Made by a program: the position numbers and the translations under genes. Of a stretch of DNA of 64,000 bases, positions 58,727 to 64,000 are shown piece by piece (position 1 is the stretch's first letter; every line of letters begins with the position of its first letter). The notes under the pieces were generated by a model, which saw nothing but the letters and a program-made list of their open reading frames with translations, was not told the origin of the DNA and made no database searches. The stretch lies in the NCBI GenBank assembly GCA_044222195.1, contig JBGANS010000010.1, positions 137,455-201,454 of the forward strand, given 5' to 3'. The DNA is from JAHBXE01 sp044222195 (GTDB taxonomy: Bacteria > Planctomycetota > Phycisphaerae > Phycisphaerales > UBA1924).

Positions 58727-59608
58727 ATGCGCCCACGTCGCCTTTCCACCATCCTCGCCACCACCACCCTCACCGTCGCCGCCTGCACCAACCCGCCCTA
58801 CATCCCCGCCCCGTGGGACGCCGTCGAACCCCAGGCCGCCGAGCCCAACACCGCTTCCGGGCGCGAATCCATCCGGCCCGCCTGGCAACGCATCGGCTCT
58901 TCCATCCGCGGCAAGGCCCTCACCGCCTGCACCGTCGGCACCGGCCCGCGCCGCATCTACGTCATCGGCGGACTCCACGGCGACGAGCCCGAAGCCCCCG
59001 CCGCGGCCGAACTCCTCCCCGAACTCCTCGCCGCCGCCAAGCCCCAGTCCATCACCGTCCGCATCCTCAAGGACATGAACCCCGACGGCGGCGCCGCCAA
59101 GACCCGCACCAACACCCGGCGCGTCGATCTCGAACGCAACTGGCCCTCCAAAGACTTCCACAAAGACGACCGCACCGGCGACCGCGCCCTGTCCGAGCTC
59201 GAAACCTCCGCAGTCAACGCCGACATCTCCGCCTTCAAGCCCGACATCCTCGTCGTCTTCCAGTCCGCCAACATCCCCCCCACCGTTTCCATCTTCGGGC
59301 CAAGCCCCATCCCCGCCAACGAGTTCGCCCGCGCCGCCCGAACCGTCGACCCTCACTGGCGCTTCACACCGCAGCGCTCCTCACCCGTCCCCGGTTCGAT
59401 CGAGTCTCTCTTCGGCCGCGACCTCGGAAAGATCGTCTTCCGCGTCGAGTTCCAGCGCAACCGCCCCGCCGACCTCAACGCCCGCGCCGCCGCCGCGGGC
59501 CTTCTTTCCCTCGAACACCCGGCGACGTCGCCGAACGCCGCCTCACCCGTGACACCCGCCGTCACCCGCCCCTCCGCCGACGCCTCCACCCAGCCCGCGT
59601 CGCGCTGA
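58727..59608 (+). CDS. M14/AspA-like zinc hydrolase lipoprotein lacking a zinc ligand
   Basis: 293 residues, lipoprotein signal peptide (MRPRRLSTILATTTLTVAAC, Cys20). The core resembles MpaA/succinylglutamate-desuccinylase-like carboxypeptidases: IYVIGGLHGDEPEAP with zinc ligands His84 and Glu87, then KDMNPDGGAAKTRTNTRRVDLERNWP. At the place of the third ligand, usually a His, the sequence is ILVVFQSANIPP, so Gln179 replaces it. The catalytic Glu is probably in VFRVEFQRNRP. The protein may be inactive, use another ligand, or only bind a substrate. The start at 58727 gives a proper lipobox; upstream in-frame ATGs do not. It is alone before the kinase cluster. Confidence 0.68.
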   Translation: MRPRRLSTILATTTLTVAACTNPPYIPAPWDAVEPQAAEPNTASGRESIRPAWQRIGSSIRGKALTACTVGTGPRRIYVIGGLHGDEPEAPAAAELLPELLAAAKPQSITVRILKDMNPDGGAAKTRTNTRRVDLERNWPSKDFHKDDRTGDRALSELETSAVNADISAFKPDILVVFQSANIPPTVSIFGPSPIPANEFARAARTVDPHWRFTPQRSSPVPGSIESLFGRDLGKIVFRVEFQRNRPADLNARAAAAGLLSLEHPATSPNAASPVTPAVTRPSADASTQPASR

Positions 59609-59668
59609 TCCGCGCCCCGCCCTGGGCCGAAGCCCGCCCGTGTAGACTCACGTGCACGAGTCTTCACC

Positions 59669-62272
59669 ATGTCGGCGCGCCACCCAACCCAATCCCTCCG
59701 CCTCGTTCTCGCCCTCCTGCTCACGCTCGCTCTCACCCCTCCCCTCCGCGCCCAATCGACCACCCCGTCCGACCCCGTCACGCTCCAGCTCCCCGGCCCC
59801 GCCCAGTTCCGCTTCGCCGGTTACTACGCCGCTCTCGACCAGGGCTTCTTCCGCGACGAACACCTCGAGGTCTCAATCCTCAGCTCCGACCTCTCCCCCG
59901 CCGACGCCGTCACCGGCAACCAGGCCGACTTCGGCGTCCTCGCCTCCGAACTCGTCCTCGCCCGCCTCCAGGGCCGGCCCGTCGTCACCCTCGCCGCCAT
60001 CTTCCAGGAATCGCCCTACTGCTTCATCACCACCGCCGACTCGCTCATCACCACCCCCGCCGACCTCACCGGAAAACGCCTCTCACTCGCCGACGACGAC
60101 CGGCACATCGAGCTCCGCGCCCTTCTCCGCGGCTCCGGCGTCGCCCTGCGCGACCTCACCCTCGTCCCTCAGTCCGACAACGCCTCCCGCATCGATGACC
60201 TCGCCGAACGCCGCGTCGATGCGCTCGCCGGAACACTCACCTTCGAGCCCATCTTCCTCCGTCTCCGCGGCATCCCCGTTTCCGTCGTCCGACCCCAGAG
60301 CTACGGCGTCGACTTCTACGGCGACGCCCTCTTTACCTCCGAAGACCAGATCCGCCACCACCCCCAGCGCGTCGCCGCCTTCCGGCGCGCCGCCCTCAAG
60401 GGCTGGCGCTACGCCCTCGATCACCGCGACGAACTCGTCGAGTCCCTCCTCCGCCGGCACGGCGCCGCCGCCCGCGGCCTCACCCGCGAAGCCCTCCGAT
60501 TCGAAGCCGGATTCGTCCGAGACCTCATCATCCCCGACCTCGTCCCCATCGGCTCCATGAACGCCGAACGCTGGGATCGCATGGCCCGAATCCTCTCCGG
60601 CCTCGACCTCGCCCCACAGCGATCCCTCGAAGGCTTCCTCTACGACCCCACCGCCGTCAACACCCGCCAATCCCTCATCCGCGGCCTCACCCTCGGCCTC
60701 GCCGGCGCCCTCGCCGCCATCGCCATCTTCATGATGTGGAGCCTCCAGCTCCGGCGCGCCGTCGCCCGCAGCACCCGCCAATACCGCGAGAGCATGCGCC
60801 GCCTCATCGAAGCCCAGGCCATCGGCCACGTCGGCGACTGGGAGCTCGACCTCGCCACTATGGAGTCCAACTGGTCCGACGAGATGTTCCGCCTCTTCGA
60901 ACGCGACCCCGCCCACGGCGTCCCACCCTTCGACGAGATCATGACCCACTTCTCCACCGAAGACCAGGCCGCCATCCGCAACGCCATGGACGCCGCCGTC
61001 CGCGAAGGTGTCCAGGTCCGCGTCGACACACGCCCCCGCGTTCCCAGCGGCAGCCCGCGCCACCTCGCCGGAATCATCACCCCCATCCGCGATGAATCCG
61101 GCGCCGTTGTCAGGCTCATCGGCGTCGCCCAGGACATCACCCAGGCCAAGGTCCAGGAGGCCGACCTCATCGCCTCCGAGGCCCGCTACCGCACACTCGT
61201 GGATCACGCCCCCGACGCCATTGTCACTCTCGATCTCCACACCGGCCGCTTCAGCGACGCCAACCCCCGTGCCAGCCGCCTCTACGGTCTCCCCCGCGAA
61301 GTCCTCCTCACCAAAGGGCCCGTCGACCTCAGCCCCCCCATCCAGCCCGACGGCCGCCCTTCCGCCGAATCCGCCCGTGAGAAAATCGAGGCCGCGCTCC
61401 GCGGCGAAACGCCCACCTTCCGCTGGGATCACCGCCGCACCGACGGCTCCATCGTCCCCTGCGAAATCCGCCTCGTCCGCCTCCCCTCCGACTCCGGCCC
61501 CCTCGTCCGCGGCAGCATCACCGACATCTCCGACCGCCTCCGCGGCGAAGACGCTCTCAAGCGCCGCACCGCCGAACTCGAACGCTCCAACCGCGAACTC
61601 GAACGCTTCGCCTACGTCGCCAGCCACGACCTGCAGGAACCCCTCCGCATGGTCACCTCCTTCACCCAGCTCCTCGCCAAGCGCTACGCCGAAAAACTCG
61701 GCCCCGACGCCGACGAGTTCATCGCCTTCGCCGTCGACGGCGCGAAGCGCATGCAGGCGCTCATCGACGACCTCCTGGCCTACTCCCGCGCCGGCCGCCA
61801 GGGCGTCAAACTCACCTCCGTCGACGCCGACAAGGCCCTCGACGACGCCCTCTCCAACCTCCGCCCCGCCATCGAGTCTGCCGGCGCCTCTATCACCCGA
61901 GACCCCCTCCCCACCGTCACCGCCGATGCCACCCAGTTTGTCCAGCTCTTCCAGAATCTCGTCTCCAACGCCGTCAAGTTCCGCGCCGCCGATTCCCCCA
62001 GAATCCACATCTCCGCGCGTCAGGACGACGGCGCCTGGGTGTTCTCAGTTCAGGACAACGGTATCGGGATTGATCCGGCGCACAAGGGCAAGCTCTTTGT
62101 TATGTTCCAACGCCTCCATCCACGCCACCAATACCCGGGCACCGGCATCGGCCTCGCCCTCTGCAAAATGATCGTCGAGCGAATCGGTGGACGGATTTGG
62201 GTCGAATCAGCTCCCGGCCGCGGCTCACGATTCGAGTTCTCGATTCCCGTCTCTCAGGACACCCCGCCATGA
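59669..62272 (+). CDS. Sensor histidine kinase with NMT1/SBP-type sensor domain and PAS domains
   Basis: 867 residues. A signal peptide (MSARHPTQSLRLVLALLLTL) is followed by a solute-binding NMT1-like domain (37-325: QFRFAGYYAALDQGFFRDEH, QADFGVLASELVLARLQGRP), a type that normally binds thiamine-precursor pyrimidines, sulfonates or similar ligands. A transmembrane helix (337-360) leads to two PAS/PAC domains (about 375-492 and 503-625). The HisKA box ERFAYVASHDLQEPLRM has phospho-acceptor His653, and HATPase motifs are NLVSNAVKF, VQDNGIGID and PGTGIGLAL. The dimerisation region resembles the phytochrome-like group. The stop overlaps the receiver gene (ATGA), so it probably signals to it. Confidence 0.88.
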   Translation: MSARHPTQSLRLVLALLLTLALTPPLRAQSTTPSDPVTLQLPGPAQFRFAGYYAALDQGFFRDEHLEVSILSSDLSPADAVTGNQADFGVLASELVLARLQGRPVVTLAAIFQESPYCFITTADSLITTPADLTGKRLSLADDDRHIELRALLRGSGVALRDLTLVPQSDNASRIDDLAERRVDALAGTLTFEPIFLRLRGIPVSVVRPQSYGVDFYGDALFTSEDQIRHHPQRVAAFRRAALKGWRYALDHRDELVESLLRRHGAAARGLTREALRFEAGFVRDLIIPDLVPIGSMNAERWDRMARILSGLDLAPQRSLEGFLYDPTAVNTRQSLIRGLTLGLAGALAAIAIFMMWSLQLRRAVARSTRQYRESMRRLIEAQAIGHVGDWELDLATMESNWSDEMFRLFERDPAHGVPPFDEIMTHFSTEDQAAIRNAMDAAVREGVQVRVDTRPRVPSGSPRHLAGIITPIRDESGAVVRLIGVAQDITQAKVQEADLIASEARYRTLVDHAPDAIVTLDLHTGRFSDANPRASRLYGLPREVLLTKGPVDLSPPIQPDGRPSAESAREKIEAALRGETPTFRWDHRRTDGSIVPCEIRLVRLPSDSGPLVRGSITDISDRLRGEDALKRRTAELERSNRELERFAYVASHDLQEPLRMVTSFTQLLAKRYAEKLGPDADEFIAFAVDGAKRMQALIDDLLAYSRAGRQGVKLTSVDADKALDDALSNLRPAIESAGASITRDPLPTVTADATQFVQLFQNLVSNAVKFRAADSPRIHISARQDDGAWVFSVQDNGIGIDPAHKGKLFVMFQRLHPRHQYPGTGIGLALCKMIVERIGGRIWVESAPGRGSRFEFSIPVSQDTPP

Positions 62273-62718
62273 ACGACACCGACTCCCAGTCCGTTCACGT
62301 GCTCCTGGTCGAAGACAATCCGGCCGACGTTCGCCTCACCAGGGAAGTCCTCGCCGACGGCAAGATCACCAACACCCTCCACGTCGTCGCCGACGGCGAG
62401 CAGGCCATGGCCTTCCTCCGCAACCAAGCGCCCTACACCTCCGCCCCCCGCCCCGATCTCATCCTTCTCGACCTCAACCTCCCCCGCAAAGACGGGCGCG
62501 AAGTCCTCGCCGAGGTCAAGTCCGACCCCTCCCTCAAGATCATCCCCGTCGTCATTCTCACCACCAGCCGTTCCGACCGCGACATCCTCGAAAGCTACAA
62601 CCTCCACGCCAACTGCTATATCTCCAAGCCCGTCGACCTCCACCAGTTCATGGAGGTCGTCCGCACCATCGAGGACTTCTGGCTCTCTATCGTTCGGCTC
62701 CCGACTCGTTCGCAGTAA
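62269..62718 (+). CDS. Response regulator, Rcp1-like single receiver domain
   Basis: 149 residues, a stand-alone CheY-like receiver: VLLVEDNPADVRLTREVL, the phospho-acceptor Asp68 in LILLDLNLPRKDG, VVILTTSRSDRDI and the conserved Lys in NCYISKPVDLHQF. The long loop after DNPAD and the LPRKDGREVL block fit the Rcp1 class, which pairs with phytochrome-type kinases. It has no output domain, so it probably passes phosphate or binds partner proteins. The ATG overlaps the kinase stop. Confidence 0.9.
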   Translation: MNDTDSQSVHVLLVEDNPADVRLTREVLADGKITNTLHVVADGEQAMAFLRNQAPYTSAPRPDLILLDLNLPRKDGREVLAEVKSDPSLKIIPVVILTTSRSDRDILESYNLHANCYISKPVDLHQFMEVVRTIEDFWLSIVRLPTRSQ

Positions 62719-62748
62719 ACTGCCCGCGAACACCCGCCGGCTGAACCC

Positions 62749-64000
62749 ATGCCCCACGATCCCCCCATCCGCGTCCTCCTCGTCGAGGACAACCCCGGCG
62801 ACGCCCGCCTGATCGCCGAATCCCTGCGCACCACGCCCCCCACCTTTGATCTCCGTGTCGCCGACCGCATCGCCGAGGTCCGCCCCGCCCTCGCCACACA
62901 TCCCTGCGACGTCCTTCTCCTCGATCTCGGCCTCCCCGACGCCCAGGGCCTCGACTCCTTCCGCTCCATCCAGGGCCTCGCGCCCGGTCTCCCCATCATC
63001 GTCCTCAGCGGCCTCTCCGACCAGGACATCGCCATCCGCGCCGTCCGCGAAGGCGCCCAGGACTATCTCGTCAAGGGTCGATTCGACGGCGACACGCTTC
63101 CACGAATCGTCCGCTTCGCCGTCGAACGCCGCCGCACCGATGAGGCCCTCCGCCGCAGCGAAGCACGCTTCCATGCCGCCATCGAGGCCAGCCCCGACGC
63201 CTTCGCCGTCCTCGACGCCGTCCGCGACGCGTCCGGCCGAATCTGGTCCTTCAACCTCACCGACATGAACACCCACGCCGAGAAGCTCCTCGGCGCCCAG
63301 CTCTCCGAGCTCGCCGGCCGCCCCCTCAACGAGTGGTGCCCCTTTGGCCACCACGACGAGTGCATCGCCACCTTCGCACGCGTCGTCGAATCCCGTGAAT
63401 CCATCGAGCAGGAAATCGCCACCGACGATACCTGGACCCTCCGCCGCGTCTACCCGCTCGCCGACGGCGTCGCCGTCTTCGTCCGCGATATCACCTCCCG
63501 CAAACGCCTCGAAGACCAGCTCCGACAGACCCAGAAAATGGAAGCCATCGGCCAGCTCGCGGCCGGCATCGCCCACGACTTCCGCAACCTCATCTCCGCC
63601 ATGCAGGGCCATGTCGCCTTCGCCCGCACCCTCCTCCCTTCCTCCCATCCCGTCCTCGCTCCCCTCGAACAAATCCAGTCCGCCGCTTCCCAGGCCTCCG
63701 CCATCGCCGGCTCGCTGCTCCGCTACTCCGCCAAGACAACCGCCGAGAAAAAACCCGTCCGCTTCGCCGCCATTCTCGAACAGGCTGTCGGCATCCTCCG
63801 CGCCTCGCTCCCCGCTTCCATCCGCGTTGAAACCCACACGCCCGACCCCTTCATCTTCATCCACGCCGACCCCAGCCAGATGCAGCAGGTCATCATGAAC
63901 CTCGCCCTCAACGCCCGCGACGCCATGCCCAAGGGCGGCACGCTTTCCATCTCCATCGACCTCGATCCAAACTCCCCCTCCCTGAGGGAGGGGGCCGGGG
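62749..64000 (+). CDS. Hybrid receiver-PAS-histidine kinase (cut by the right edge)
   Basis: 417 codons visible, open to the window end. A receiver domain comes first (VLLVEDNPGDARL, phospho-acceptor Asp59 in LLLDLGLPD, DYLVKGRFDG). A PAS domain (about 135-255: FHAAIEASPDAFAVLDAV, FVRDITSRKRLEDQL) and a HisKA box follow, with His276 in GIAHDFRNLISAM. The HATPase domain begins (MQQVIMNLALNARDAMPKGG) and is cut off. It starts 30 bases after the Rcp1-like gene and probably belongs to the same signalling unit. The last visible codons (NSPSLREGAG) coincide with a repeat element and may be an insert. Confidence 0.88.
   Translation, partial: MPHDPPIRVLLVEDNPGDARLIAESLRTTPPTFDLRVADRIAEVRPALATHPCDVLLLDLGLPDAQGLDSFRSIQGLAPGLPIIVLSGLSDQDIAIRAVREGAQDYLVKGRFDGDTLPRIVRFAVERRRTDEALRRSEARFHAAIEASPDAFAVLDAVRDASGRIWSFNLTDMNTHAEKLLGAQLSELAGRPLNEWCPFGHHDECIATFARVVESRESIEQEIATDDTWTLRRVYPLADGVAVFVRDITSRKRLEDQLRQTQKMEAIGQLAAGIAHDFRNLISAMQGHVAFARTLLPSSHPVLAPLEQIQSAASQASAIAGSLLRYSAKTTAEKKPVRFAAILEQAVGILRASLPASIRVETHTPDPFIFIHADPSQMQQVIMNLALNARDAMPKGGTLSISIDLDPNSPSLREGAG
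63974..64000. repeat. Partial repeat similar to the gatB element
   Basis: CTCCCTGAGGGAGGGGG (63977-63993) is a GC-rich palindrome inside the hybrid kinase gene, similar in style to the end of the gatB element (CTCCCCCTCCGGGGGAGG). It is truncated by the window edge. Confidence 0.4.

Noticed and set aside
62700..62748. Terminator from GTTCGC...GCGAAC between the receiver and hybrid kinase genes
   Set aside because: Short 6-bp stem with a 12-base loop and no T-tract; the genes are probably co-transcribed.
1..64000. tRNA, rRNA, CRISPR array, insertion sequence with transposase
   Set aside because: No cloverleaf with a TTCGANTC arm, no regularly spaced direct repeats and no transposase or integrase frame was recognised.

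Overview
The window looks like a chromosome segment of a GC-rich planctomycete, most likely from the Phycisphaerae/Phycisphaerales. Three things point there: many secreted proteins ending in a paired Cys-containing GC-type dockerin (CYANCDGS...LTANDFQCF...), several proteins with a PEP-CTERM-like tail (PAPGS, a hydrophobic stretch, then RRRK), and many small lipoproteins, with a very high third-position GC throughout. The assignment is inferred from protein style, not from a marker gene.

Layout. 1-4.6 kb: a tandem duplicated two-gene unit on the minus strand (PEP-CTERM-like protein, terminator, alkaline-phosphatase-superfamily/TPR protein). 4.9-13 kb: sulfotransferase, dockerin proteins, an ABC-2 permease, and a beta-helix gene interrupted by two in-frame TAG codons. 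13-19 kb: housekeeping and envelope genes (mannose-1-phosphate guanylyltransferase, ruvA, NDP-sugar dehydratase, dut, nuoD). 19-24.5 kb: a minus-strand run of dockerin proteins with kelch-like repeats, the first of which is broken. 24.6-31.7 kb: small lipoproteins, a lamin-tail protein, nuoE, and a polyferredoxin-TPR protein. 31.8-37.2 kb: three tandem paralogous dockerin proteins, each with its own strong terminator. 37.3-43.1 kb: methyltransferase, PTP-like phosphatase, recR-rpoN-pdxH, HDOD protein. 43.1-56.4 kb: an alpha/beta-hydrolase/ATP-grasp membrane fusion, rlmN, lysA, a DUF104/PIN toxin-antitoxin pair, gatB, and the operon mqnA (frameshifted), a sigma-like multi-HTH protein and glycosyltransferase 9. 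56.4-64 kb: a beta-helix dockerin protein, an M14-like lipoprotein and a two-component cluster (NMT1-PAS histidine kinase, Rcp1-like receiver, hybrid kinase truncated by the window end).

The most interesting signal is a set of dispersed palindromic repeats. Two copies of one family lie inside coding genes (rlmN and a GT9 glycosyltransferase) in the same reading frame and encode similar peptides. A second family forms a 57-codon in-frame insert in gatB and may recur at the right window end. A third family lies between genes and supplies the stop codon of lysA. This resembles the protein-coding palindromic elements described in Rickettsia. Other notable points are a recurrent TANNNT box 6-9 bases before start codons, suggesting leaderless transcripts, and three disrupted genes.

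No rRNA, tRNA, CRISPR array, transposase or prophage was recognised.
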